Positions 33,558-41,692 of a stretch of DNA of 64,000 nucleotides are shown one piece after another. Within the stretch, counting starts at the first letter, position 1. Each line of letters starts with the position of its first letter. The translations under genes were made by a program, and so were the position numbers. This DNA comes from JADKHC01 sp047600805. GTDB lineage: Bacteria > Verrucomicrobiota > Verrucomicrobiia > Opitutales > Opitutaceae. The notes beneath the pieces were generated by a model. The model was not told where the DNA came from and ran no database searches. It saw nothing but the letters and a program-made list of their open reading frames with translations. The stretch covers positions 4,774,001-4,838,000 of the forward strand of contig JASGKG010000001.1 in assembly GCA_047600805.1 (NCBI GenBank). The letters run 5' to 3'.

Positions 33558-34583
33558 TCAGCCCAGCAGGCTTTGGGCCTTCGCAGCGACGGGCGCCCAT
33601 GCGCTGTCGGGGATCACCGGACCCATGTGGCGAACGGTTTCGGCGGCGACGAGCGAGGCGACTTTTCCGCACACGGGCAGCGGCTGATCGCGCAACCAGG
33701 CGGACAGAAAACCCGCCGCCCAAGCATCGCCTGCGCCGTTCGTGTCGACCGCGTCATTTACCACGACGGGTGCGACGCGGTGCAGTTCTTTGCCTTGTGC
33801 GATCCAAGCGCCGGCTTTGCCGAGCGTGATTGCCGCGGTGCCGCCGAATGACGCAAAACGTTTCGCGTGCTCTGCGTAATCCTCGGGGCCGTTGGCTGGC
33901 AATTCGGGAAACAGCGTCCGCGCTTCGTCCTCGTTGGCGAAGACGACGGGCACGCCGTGCTTCAGCTGATCGAGCAGCCAGTCGCGCGTAGCCGCAACCA
34001 CTTCGAAGGAGGCAAACGACAAACTCACTGCGCAGCCCGCCGCGCGCGCCGAAGTGATGATTTTTTCAGCCAGCGCACGGTTGAACAAAACATAACCTTC
34101 AATGTGAACCACGCGGGCGCCTGCAAAGTCGGCCGTGGAAATCTCATCGGGTGAAAGCGTCATCACGGCACCGAGGCAAGTGCGCATGGTACGCTGCGTG
34201 TCGGGCGTAGTGAGGATGAGGCAACGCGCGTTGGGTTCCATACCGCGTTTGAAGCGCGAGGCGTCGACGCCAGCGCTCGCGAACCGGTCGCGGTATACGC
34301 GGGCGAGATCGTCGCCGCCGAGTTTGCCGACAAAAGCTGTGCGTAGTCCCAGACGCGTGGCGTTGAAAGTTGTGTTCGCCGCGGAGCCGCCGGGCGTCGT
34401 TTTTGGCGCCTCAGGGAGCAAGCTCACGAGCCGCGCCATCTCCACGGCATCGATCATCACCATGCCGCCCTTTTCGCCACCAGCATTCGGGAGGAAACTG
34501 TCGGGGACGCTGGCGACGAGGTCCATGATGGGCGCGCCAACGCCAATGAGATCGTATTTAAACGGCTGAGGCTGGATAGGCAT
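33558..34583 (-). CDS. PfkB family carbohydrate/adenosine kinase
   Basis: The 341-aa protein belongs to the ribokinase/PfkB family, which phosphorylates sugars or nucleosides with ATP. The N-terminal GVGAPIMDLVA and GGSAANTTFNATRLGL motifs form the substrate side. The C-terminal signature DTNGAGDAWAAGFLSAWL gives the anion hole and catalytic Asp (GAGD). The overall pattern (PIMDLVASV, ERTMRTCLGA-like QRTMRTCLGA) is closest to the adenosine kinase-like branch that is common in bacteria, but substrate cannot be fixed from sequence. It is monocistronic by appearance; the IR element lies 22 bp past its stop. Confidence 0.88.
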   Translation of the reverse strand: MPIQPQPFKYDLIGVGAPIMDLVASVPDSFLPNAGGEKGGMVMIDAVEMARLVSLLPEAPKTTPGGSAANTTFNATRLGLRTAFVGKLGGDDLARVYRDRFASAGVDASRFKRGMEPNARCLILTTPDTQRTMRTCLGAVMTLSPDEISTADFAGARVVHIEGYVLFNRALAEKIITSARAAGCAVSLSFASFEVVAATRDWLLDQLKHGVPVVFANEDEARTLFPELPANGPEDYAEHAKRFASFGGTAAITLGKAGAWIAQGKELHRVAPVVVNDAVDTNGAGDAWAAGFLSAWLRDQPLPVCGKVASLVAAETVRHMGPVIPDSAWAPVAAKAQSLLG

Positions 34584-34664
34584 GAGATACTTAAGAGGTG
34601 CTGTTTTGAAGGTGGAGCCCGCCGTCCCGGCAGGTTTCTCTGTGGAGTTTTTTGGAGTGACTGC

Positions 34665-35048
34665 TCAGTTCGTCACCGTGATATTAGTTGCCAGTAATGG
34701 TTCGTCGTCGACCTCAACGATGATTGAGTAATCGCCCGGCTGGTCGAAGTTCAGATTGCGAATCTCGTTGATAAGATTGATTCGCTGGAGCGGGCTCTGG
34801 GACTCGAACTTGCGATCGATGATGGGAACGGTGTTGGCCGGATCGAGGCCAAGAGAGATCTTGATCTTATGTTCGCCCGCGGGGACGTCACTCAGGGTGA
34901 GGAACCAAATCATGAACGGGTGAACGACAGGAAATTGACGGGCGCGAATGTTGGAGAAGACGCCGAGGATCGTGTGTTTGCCGGAGGACGGGTCGATGTG
35001 CACACCGTCGCACGTGATCCAGACAAGGACTTGGGCTTTGGAATTCAT
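34665..35048 (-). CDS. DUF6941 family protein
   Basis: The 127-aa soluble protein starts with AQVLVWITCDGVHIDPSSGKHTILGVFSNI, which fits the DUF6941 pattern (a CD...D...GK..I.GVF start and an immunoglobulin-like beta core), and ends with FDQPGDYSIIVEVDDEPLL. No signal peptide is seen. The function is unknown; the fold hints at a binding role. It reads on the same strand as the kinase downstream with an 81-bp gap. Confidence 0.72.
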   Translation of the reverse strand: MNSKAQVLVWITCDGVHIDPSSGKHTILGVFSNIRARQFPVVHPFMIWFLTLSDVPAGEHKIKISLGLDPANTVPIIDRKFESQSPLQRINLINEIRNLNFDQPGDYSIIVEVDDEPLLATNITVTN

Positions 35049-35225
35049 GAAGGCGCCGATGCTGCCTGCGAGTAGGGCGGTGGAGCAAGCGGGGAATTGT
35101 CAGGTCGACCTCGCATTTGCCTGCTGGAGTGGTTCTCCTGCGCGAAAGTTCGAAGGTGGGCAAAACCAGCCACTACTTGGAAGCTCGCGGCGCGTACCTG
35201 AATACGGCAGGCCGGTGGACCGCTT

Positions 35226-35540
35226 TTAGTTGAAAAACCGCTGATAAATCTTCCAACCCACCCAGCAGCCGACGAGCGCGCCCACACCGCTGATCATAAA
35301 GCTGGTGAAGAAACTCGCCCCGAGCGCATCCGCCGCAAACCAAAACCCATAACTGACCACGGCCGACAGGACGAAGATGCAGAGTTTCAGCATAAATTTG
35401 CGCTGAGCGTAGGCGAGCCCGCGCTCGTTGGGAAGTCGGTTCTCGTCGGGACGGCTACGGATGCGACGGCGCGGACGCCCTCGCACTGAACGCAAAGTCC
35501 TCCGCGCAGGCCTTTTCGTCGTGTCCTGCTCCACCTCCAA
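35226..35540 (-). CDS. Small membrane protein of unknown function
   Basis: The 104-aa product has a basic, Arg-rich N-terminal half and two membrane helices (about 50-68 and 74-95: LCIFVLSAVVSYGFWFAA; FMISGVGALVGCWVGW). A shorter version could start at Met50 (FMLKLC...), leaving only the two helices. I do not recognise the family. The 177 bp between it and the DUF6941 gene are without a convincing feature. Confidence 0.6.
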   Translation of the reverse strand: MEVEQDTTKRPARRTLRSVRGRPRRRIRSRPDENRLPNERGLAYAQRKFMLKLCIFVLSAVVSYGFWFAADALGASFFTSFMISGVGALVGCWVGWKIYQRFFN

Positions 35541-35646
35541 AATCGTAACTATTCCGTTACTATTCTGCGTTCGCGGGGATGCGGTCTGTGGGTTCTACCC
35601 TAACCAACGCCGATAAGTATTTCGGCGTCTACAACACAACATCACC

Positions 35647-36276
35647 ATGAAAACGAAAATATTGGCGGCACTTTTCGTGCTTTCGTCGAGCTTGGCTCAT
35701 GCGCAGTTGAACTATTCTGAAGCTGTTTCTGGCGATCTATCCGGGAACGCGCTGCTCCCCACCGTCCTCGATTTCGCACCGGGACTCAACACAGTCTCCG
35801 GCGTCATGGGTCGTCCGCCCGGCGGGGCGATCGACCGCGACATTTTCACGTTCCATCTGGAAAGTTGGGAACAGGTGACGAGCATTAACGTGCTGCAATA
35901 TAATCCTTCCGTCACCCCCGGCGTGATTGGTTCTTTTCTGGCGATTTCGAAAGGCACGACGACAAACCTAACCAATCCGAGTACCCATTTGAGCAACATT
36001 CTGATTGGCAGCACCGGAGAAATTTTGCCGTTTCTCGCGGCGGGCTCCTACAGCGACTCGCTGGGTAATCAGCCTGCCACGCAGGGCCTCACGGCTCCGC
36101 TCGGGGGCGGAGACTATACTGTTTGGTTCCAGGAGCTGACGACGCCCGTCGCGTACACGCTGGGCATCACCGTTGCTGCTGTGCCCGAGCCTTCCACTTA
36201 CGCGGCGGTGGGCGCCGGACTTTTGTTACTGGGTTGTATTGTTCGCCGCCGAAAATCGGCCGGCGTTGCTGGATGA
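35647..36276 (+). CDS. PEP-CTERM sorted surface protein
   Basis: The 209-aa protein has a signal peptide (MKTKILAALFVLSSSLAHA) and a classic PEP-CTERM tail: VPEPSTYAAVGAGLLLLGCIVRRRK, that is the Pro-Glu-Pro motif, a hydrophobic helix and a basic end. Such tails are cut by an exosortase, which must be encoded elsewhere. The middle is beta-rich (DRDIFTFHLESWEQVTSINVLQY) and resembles the pre-peptidase/lectin-like modules of PEP-CTERM proteins. The 5' leader carries a hairpin at 35607-35628 (ACGCCGA/TCGGCGT). Confidence 0.9.
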   Translation: MKTKILAALFVLSSSLAHAQLNYSEAVSGDLSGNALLPTVLDFAPGLNTVSGVMGRPPGGAIDRDIFTFHLESWEQVTSINVLQYNPSVTPGVIGSFLAISKGTTTNLTNPSTHLSNILIGSTGEILPFLAAGSYSDSLGNQPATQGLTAPLGGGDYTVWFQELTTPVAYTLGITVAAVPEPSTYAAVGAGLLLLGCIVRRRKSAGVAG

Positions 36277-36282
36277 AACGTT

Positions 36283-36319
36283 AGCTGGCGGTAAATGGTT
36301 GTATTTGCCGCCAGCTTTT
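36283..36319 (+). terminator. Rho-independent terminator after the PEP-CTERM gene
   Basis: A 14-bp stem (AGCTGGCGGTAAAT with ATTTGCCGCCAGCT, one G-T wobble) and a 6-base loop are followed by TTTT. It starts seven bases after the PEP-CTERM stop. It lies between convergent genes and may also slow transcription leaving dsbD on the other strand. Confidence 0.85.
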
Positions 36320-36326
36320 CCGGTCA

Positions 36327-38354
36327 TCAACGGAGGGCGTCCAAAACCTTGGAGGGGGTCAAGAGTTCGGGAAGGAGCGTCGGCTCGCTGGCGCCGGGCT
36401 TGAAGATGAGGTTAAACGGCACCGCGCTGCGACCGTATTTCGCGAGCTCGGCGGTGATCGCTGGATCCTGGTTCGTCCAGTCGCCCTTGAGTGTGACGAT
36501 CCCTCGCTCGCGGAACACGCGTTTTACCTCGTCCGAGCTGAAAACCACGCGCTTGTTTGCCTGACAGGTCGCACACCAACGTGCGGTGAAGTCGACGTAC
36601 ACCGTTTTCCCCGCTGCTTGCGCTTCGGCGACTGCGGCAGGACTCCATTTTTCCCACACGATGTCGCCCGCCGCGGCGGTGCGCGGCCAGCCAAGCGTCC
36701 CGCCAACGAGCAGCACGAGAGCGCCAAACACGACGCCAAAGCGCACGCGACCGGCCTTGGAACCTGGCGTCGTGCAACGACCGTAAATCCACACGGCAAG
36801 TGCGACGAAGGTTAGTCCTAGCAACGTGTTTAAGAAGCCGCTGTCGGTGGTCTGCCCAGCCAGCACCCAGACCAAATACCCGACGGTGCCGTAGAGAGGA
36901 AACGCCATGAATTGCTTGAACGTTTCCATCCACGCGCCTGGCCGTGGGAGCACTTTGACGGCGCTCGGAAAAATCGAGAGCAGCAGGTACGGCGTGGAAA
37001 GCCCGAGGGCGATCGCCGTGAAAATCGCGAACGACGCGGCAGTCGAGAGCGCGAGCGCGGCCCCGAGGGCCGGAGCCAGGAAAGGAGCGCTGCAGGGAGT
37101 AGCGACGACGGTAGCCAAAATACCGGTAAAGAACGAGCCGGTGTAACCGGACTTGGTTTGGAGATCGGAGCCGACGGATGTAGCGCGCAGTCCGAATTCG
37201 AAGACACCGCTCATGTTCATTGCAAAAATGAGCATCACGGCGGCAAGACCGAACACGAAAGCCGGCGATTGGAGCTGGAAGCCCCAGCCGAGTTGGCTTC
37301 CTCCCGCTCGAAGGACCGCGAGCAATGTCGCCAGCGCCCAGAACGACAGCAACACACCGGCCGTGAATACTAGCCCGTGCAGCGTCACTTTGCGGCGATC
37401 CGCTCCGGCTTGGTTCACGAAGCCGAGGATCTTGATGCCGAGCACCGGGAAGACGCAGGGCATCAGATTCAGGATCAGGCCGCCGATGAACGCGAGCAGC
37501 AGCGTCGGCAACAGACTCGTTTCAGATTGTTCAGGGGGTGCGTTGGTTAAAGGAACGTCTACCGCGATGCCTGCCGGGTGAGCGGGGTCGCCGTAAGCGA
37601 GTACTCCTACCAGGTGGTTGGGTGTGCCTTCAAATGACGGCGAAATCGGCAGCGTCAACCGGAGTTGCCCGTCTGATGTCTTGGCGGTTTGTGGTTGATC
37701 GTACTGGATGAGCGCATCGCTCGCGAAGAAGCGCGGATTGCTGAGAGCTGCGGTTCCGTCTTTGACTGTGAGTTCGACGGTGTTTCCGCGACGTGCCGCC
37801 GTGAGCAAAAGGCCGGTCGGTGGTTGCGGCTTGGCAATTTTCGTGAAAGCGGCAGCGTCGTTCGTGTTGGCAGCCGGTGTTTCGGTCTTAACCGGGAGCG
37901 ACAACGACACCGCGGCTTTTCCGGGCACGCACGTTTCAGCGCACATCAGCCAGCTCGCCGCTGCTTTGATCGTCACGGTTTCCCCAACGTGCAAATCCGC
38001 GGGAGGGGTGAGCGTGACAGGAAGAAGTTGGTCGCCGTCGTAGCCGTTGCCGGTGATATTGCCTTGAGCGTCTTTGATGACTTTTGGCGTGGGCCATTGG
38101 ATTTCACCCGCTTGCCAGCCTGCTGGTAGTTCCCATTTGAGTTTGGTCGGGTAACCGGTGCCGGCATTAATCCAATACGTGTGCCAGTGTGGGTCGTGCT
38201 GAAGCCGCAGTGCGACTACAAATGGCCGGCCGGGTTGAATCGACGTTTCGGTCGCGACGAGGCTCGCGGTAACTTGCGCCCGCGCGGCCAGGGGCGCGAT
38301 GAGCGAGCAAAGTAGAAGGGCGAAATGTCGCAGGAACTGCTGGATATTTATCAT
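36327..38354 (-). CDS. DsbD/ScsB-like thiol:disulfide interchange protein
   Basis: DsbD proteins move electrons from cytoplasmic thioredoxin across the inner membrane to periplasmic thiol proteins. The 675-aa protein has a signal peptide (cut near ARAQ), an N-terminal DsbD-alpha/ScsB-type domain with the redox pair in MCAETCVPGK, eight or so membrane helices holding the Cys of NLMPCVFPVLGIK and VATPCSAPFLAPALG, and a C-terminal thioredoxin domain with WCATC (near residue 595). All six Cys needed for the relay are present. Likely clients include the TlpA-like protein encoded divergently nearby. I avoid a firm symbol because dsbD and scsB are not separable by eye. Confidence 0.88.
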   Translation of the reverse strand: MINIQQFLRHFALLLCSLIAPLAARAQVTASLVATETSIQPGRPFVVALRLQHDPHWHTYWINAGTGYPTKLKWELPAGWQAGEIQWPTPKVIKDAQGNITGNGYDGDQLLPVTLTPPADLHVGETVTIKAAASWLMCAETCVPGKAAVSLSLPVKTETPAANTNDAAAFTKIAKPQPPTGLLLTAARRGNTVELTVKDGTAALSNPRFFASDALIQYDQPQTAKTSDGQLRLTLPISPSFEGTPNHLVGVLAYGDPAHPAGIAVDVPLTNAPPEQSETSLLPTLLLAFIGGLILNLMPCVFPVLGIKILGFVNQAGADRRKVTLHGLVFTAGVLLSFWALATLLAVLRAGGSQLGWGFQLQSPAFVFGLAAVMLIFAMNMSGVFEFGLRATSVGSDLQTKSGYTGSFFTGILATVVATPCSAPFLAPALGAALALSTAASFAIFTAIALGLSTPYLLLSIFPSAVKVLPRPGAWMETFKQFMAFPLYGTVGYLVWVLAGQTTDSGFLNTLLGLTFVALAVWIYGRCTTPGSKAGRVRFGVVFGALVLLVGGTLGWPRTAAAGDIVWEKWSPAAVAEAQAAGKTVYVDFTARWCATCQANKRVVFSSDEVKRVFRERGIVTLKGDWTNQDPAITAELAKYGRSAVPFNLIFKPGASEPTLLPELLTPSKVLDALR

Positions 38355-38764
38355 GAGAAGGCGCGTACTATTTATTCAACGATACGCAGAATTACGGGTT
38401 TTGTTCGAAAAAAGTTTTCTACGCCCATTTCAAATGCACGGTAGCGACACCTTCCCGAAGACGGCGACGTTTGCGACAACATAGATTTTACGAAGCGTCA
38501 GCGGCGGCCTTTTACCGAGGGAAACGTGTTCGGTAAACAAAGTCGGTGGCGGCAGGATCGGCACCGCGTCGGTTCGTTCTATTTGAGACTTCGAGTTGCG
38601 CGAAGTTATAAGCAAAGACGATTTCTGATGGTGCGGCATTTTGGAATTAGCGTAGCTAAAAGGTTCGGAAGCGCCGGCACTTTTGCGTAAAGAAGATGTT
38701 ATAGAGCTCAAGCATATTGCTAATACACCGAACTGCTTGTTACTCTCCAGCCGTTTCACCCCTT
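38355..38764. other. 410-bp divergent intergenic region
   Basis: It separates dsbD (- strand) from the DUF3570 operon (+ strand), so both promoters must lie here. ORFs across it on either strand have no family-like features. GC is lower than in the flanking genes. No operator or riboswitch was recognised. Confidence 0.5.
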
Positions 38765-39943
38765 ATGTCGCCTCTGCGTCCTTCCTGTGAGGTTAAAGTC
38801 ACATTTGTTTCGTTCTGCTTGCTGCTGTTGAGCCCTCGTGCCTCTCGCGCCGAGGACAGTCTCACGGTCAAAGCTCAGTCGTGGCAGGAAGACAAGGACC
38901 GCATTCGCGTGGATTCGCAGTACGCGCAAATCGACAAGGATCTCGGCACCGATACGCACCTCAAGGTCATGGGTCTGCTCGACTCGATCGCAGGCGCCAC
39001 GCCGACCGGCGAACGTCCTGCCACCGGCAAAATCGTGCCGAAGGCACACATGGAGGATCGGCGCAAAGCGTGGACTTCCGATCTCGCGCATCAATTCAAG
39101 CGGGTCAACGTTTCCGTCGGCTATGGCGTGAGTCGTGAGAGCGACTACGTGTCCTACGGCTGGTCGGTCAACACCGTCACCGATTTCAACGACAAAAACA
39201 CGACGCTCACCGTGGGCTATGGTGGGACGAAAGACACCATCGCAGAATGGAAACTCAATTGGACAAAGCTCCGCCACAAGGATGGCAGCGATTTTATCGT
39301 GGGCGTCACTCAGCTGCTGAATCCCAACACGTCGGTGACGGCGAATGTAGTGTACGGCTTGGCGAGTGGTTATATGAGCGATCCGTACAAGATCGTCTCG
39401 ACCACGCGTCTCGATCTGGATCCCGGAACTTATTACACGCCGCCGGAGAACCGGCCTGACGAGAAAAAGAAGATCAGCGTTTTTCTCGGATTGAATCGCA
39501 ATTTCGAGCGCCTCCATGCCGCGGTCGATTGTTCGTACCGCCATTACCACGACAGCTTCGGCATCACGAGTCACACGGTGGCGTTGGAGTGGATCCAAAA
39601 GTTCGGCGAGCACTGGATCGTGCAGCCTTCGGTCCGCTTTTATCGCCAGTCGGCTTCCGATTTCTATTATTACAACCTCGACCGCTCGCGCGTTGTCACC
39701 ACCTACGAACCGGTGCTCGCGGAAACCGGTACCGGCCACGCGCCGTTCTATTCCTCCGATTATCGTCTCTCACACTTGGAGACGATCGATGGCGGGTTGA
39801 AAATCGTCTACAAGGTCACGTCGTGGCTCGCCCTGAATGTCTCTTACGATCGCTACACGATGCGTGGACTCGACGGGCTTACGCCCCAGGACGCGTACAC
39901 GAAGGCCAACATGTTTGTCGTGGGCGTAAAACTAACCCGCTAG
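38765..39943 (+). CDS. DUF3570 outer-membrane beta-barrel-like protein
   Basis: The 392-aa protein (ATG 38765; an in-frame start at 38717 would precede an unlikely signal) has a signal peptide ending near ASRAED and a C-terminal half of alternating hydrophobic strands ending FVVGVKLTR, as in outer-membrane barrels. The DUF3570 pattern is seen in QYAQIDKDLGTDTHLKVMG, LLDSIAGATPTGERP and VNVSVGYG-like strands. The segment DSIAGAT (73-79) resembles the DxxSGAT motif to which ApbE joins FMN in other proteins. It is first in an operon with apbE, a TlpA-like gene and DUF4266. Confidence 0.87.
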   Translation: MSPLRPSCEVKVTFVSFCLLLLSPRASRAEDSLTVKAQSWQEDKDRIRVDSQYAQIDKDLGTDTHLKVMGLLDSIAGATPTGERPATGKIVPKAHMEDRRKAWTSDLAHQFKRVNVSVGYGVSRESDYVSYGWSVNTVTDFNDKNTTLTVGYGGTKDTIAEWKLNWTKLRHKDGSDFIVGVTQLLNPNTSVTANVVYGLASGYMSDPYKIVSTTRLDLDPGTYYTPPENRPDEKKKISVFLGLNRNFERLHAAVDCSYRHYHDSFGITSHTVALEWIQKFGEHWIVQPSVRFYRQSASDFYYYNLDRSRVVTTYEPVLAETGTGHAPFYSSDYRLSHLETIDGGLKIVYKVTSWLALNVSYDRYTMRGLDGLTPQDAYTKANMFVVGVKLTR

Positions 39944-39956
39944 CACCTCCAACGCC

Positions 39957-40949
39957 GTGGCTTTCTTCGCACAAAACATCTCCACGTCCCGGGAGGCTGA
40001 GTCGATCCCTTCCGGCGACGCTGCGATCCGCGCCATCAAGTGGAATGCCCTCGGTACGGTCTGCGAAATCAAATACGTTTGCGCCGTGGATGAGCGTGCG
40101 CGTGCGTTCGAGTCCGAGGTGGTCAACTGGGTGGCGCAGTTCGAGGAGAAATATTCGCGCTTCAAGCCTGGTAGCGTGGTGAGCCAGATCAACGCTGCGG
40201 CCGGTCGCGAATGGGTGCAGGTCGATCCTGAGATGGAAAGCTTTCTGGATCTCTGTGGTTCGTTGCATCAACTCACGCAAGGCGTGCTCGACATCACCGC
40301 GCTCCCGCTGATGCGTTTGTGGGACTATCGTGCATCGCCGCCACGAATTCCGACCGAGATGGAGATCGCCGTGGCGAAACATCTCGTCGGCTTTCAAAAG
40401 ATACAACGTCGCCCTGGTCAGGTGCGGCTCGCCGAACCGGGCATGGCGATCGATTTTGGCGGCTGGGGAAAAGAGTACGCGGTTGATATCGCTGCGCAGA
40501 TTGCCCGCATCCACGGCATCACGCACGCGCTGGTAGATTTCGGTCACGATATTTACGCGCTCGGCACGGCGCCGGGTAAGCCAGGTTGGCACATCGGTCT
40601 CGAGGATCCCGCCCGGCCCGGCGAAAATTGCTGGAGCAGTCTAGCGGCAAAGGACTGCGGTGTCGCATCCTCGGGTGATTACCTCCGCGGCTTTACCGTC
40701 GACGGAAAACGCTACGGCCACATCGTCGACCCGCGCACGGGCAAGCCGGTGGCAAATGGTTCGAGACAAGTCAATGTCGTCGCCAATTCCTGCCTGCAGG
40801 CCGGTGTGCTTTCCACGGCCATTTTTATCCTTGGACCCGAAACGGGTCTGCGGCTCGTCCAGGAACTCATGACGGTCGAGGCGTGCGTCGTCACGGACCG
40901 CGAGCGTCATCAAACGAAGGGATTTTACCGTTATGTCGTCACCAAATAA
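39957..40949 (+). CDS. apbE: FAD:protein FMN transferase (ApbE family)
   Basis: ApbE attaches FMN from FAD covalently to Thr or Ser of exported proteins. The 330-aa protein (GTG start, 13 bp after the DUF3570 stop) has NALGTVCEIKY, FSRFKPGS-type EEKYSRFKPGSVVSQIN, AIDFGGWGKEYAVD, VDFGHDIYALG and the Mg-binding HIVDPRTGKPV, all typical. No clear signal peptide or lipobox is present from this start, which is unusual for a periplasmic ApbE; export may need another start or it may act before export. Its 3' end overlaps the next gene by 17 bp. Confidence 0.93.
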   Translation: MAFFAQNISTSREAESIPSGDAAIRAIKWNALGTVCEIKYVCAVDERARAFESEVVNWVAQFEEKYSRFKPGSVVSQINAAAGREWVQVDPEMESFLDLCGSLHQLTQGVLDITALPLMRLWDYRASPPRIPTEMEIAVAKHLVGFQKIQRRPGQVRLAEPGMAIDFGGWGKEYAVDIAAQIARIHGITHALVDFGHDIYALGTAPGKPGWHIGLEDPARPGENCWSSLAAKDCGVASSGDYLRGFTVDGKRYGHIVDPRTGKPVANGSRQVNVVANSCLQAGVLSTAIFILGPETGLRLVQELMTVEACVVTDRERHQTKGFYRYVVTK

Positions 40950-41436
40950 AAACATCATCGCAATTCTGGTCTCTTTCTTCGCGTTAGCGTCGGCTGCGCT
41001 GGCGGACGTTAAAGTGGGCGCTCCGTTCCCGACGCTCGACACGTTCAGTCTCGAGGGGACTTTGCCGGACACGAGTGGGCGCGTGGTTTTGGTGGATTTT
41101 TGGGCCACGTGGTGTGCGCCGTGCAAGGCGTCTTTCCCGGCCTACTCCGCGATGCAAAAGGAACTGGCCGATCGCGGCTTCACCGTTGTCGCGGTGAGCG
41201 TGGACAAAGAGGCGAAAGAGTACGCGGCGTTCCTCAAAAAATTCGCGCCCGGCTTTGCGACGGTGCGCGACGGTGCGCAAAAGCTGGTGGCGGCGGTCAA
41301 TGTGCCGGGCATGCCCACGTGTTACCTGATCGACCGCAAGGGTGTGTTGCGCGAAATCCATTCTGGCTTTCACGGCGACGCGGACGCGAAGGAACTGCGC
41401 GCGAAGATCCTGAAACTTTTGGAGGAACAGCCATGA
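40933..41436 (+). CDS. TlpA/ResA-like periplasmic thioredoxin
   Basis: The 167-aa protein has a signal peptide (IIAILVSFFALASAALADV) and a thioredoxin domain with the active site WATWCAPCKASFP, strand VVAVSVDK, and the cis-Pro in VPGMPTCYLIDRKG. It is a reductase of the TlpA/ResA type that keeps thiols reduced in the periplasm, probably fed by a DsbD-like protein such as the one encoded divergently. It overlaps apbE at its start and the DUF4266 gene at its end (ATGA), so the proteins are co-translated. Confidence 0.93.
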   Translation: MSSPNKNIIAILVSFFALASAALADVKVGAPFPTLDTFSLEGTLPDTSGRVVLVDFWATWCAPCKASFPAYSAMQKELADRGFTVVAVSVDKEAKEYAAFLKKFAPGFATVRDGAQKLVAAVNVPGMPTCYLIDRKGVLREIHSGFHGDADAKELRAKILKLLEEQP

Positions 41437-41660
41437 AACGGTTCATCTCGATCTTGTTCGGTGTCCTTTCCCTCGTCGGTGCGGTGCTCCAGACCGGCTG
41501 CACGACCGTCCATCCGTGGGAGCGTGCCGCTCTCGCCGACTACGCGATGAGGCCCGATCGGGATCCACTCGCCACCGCCATGATCGAGCACGTCTATTTC
41601 GCACGCGAAGCCTCTTCGGGCGGCCGCGGTGTCGGCGGCTCCGGCTGCGGCTGCAATTAA
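41433..41660 (+). CDS. DUF4266 small lipoprotein with a Cys-rich C-terminus
   Basis: The 75-aa protein has a lipoprotein signal ending LQTGC and a short mature part: TTVHPWERAALADYAM, HVYFAREASSGGRGVGGSGCGCN. The ending GCGCN and the GG.G.GG stretch are hallmarks of DUF4266. Its two end Cys could bind metal, form a disulfide served by the TlpA-like protein, or be modified. The gene overlaps tlpA by four bases. DUF4266, DUF3570, a thioredoxin and ApbE commonly occur together in bacteria, which indicates one pathway; its product is unknown to me. Confidence 0.9.
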   Translation: MKRFISILFGVLSLVGAVLQTGCTTVHPWERAALADYAMRPDRDPLATAMIEHVYFAREASSGGRGVGGSGCGCN

Positions 41661-41692
41661 CTCAACTTCTTCCCCTTCACGGGCGCGCTGTC

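Noticed and set aside
36283..36319. Inverted repeat considered as an operator
   Set aside because: Its position right after a stop codon and the following T-run fit a terminator better.
38430..38759. 109-codon - strand ORF in the region between dsbD and the DUF3570 gene
   Set aside because: No family features, overlaps the required promoter area, and no ribosome site.
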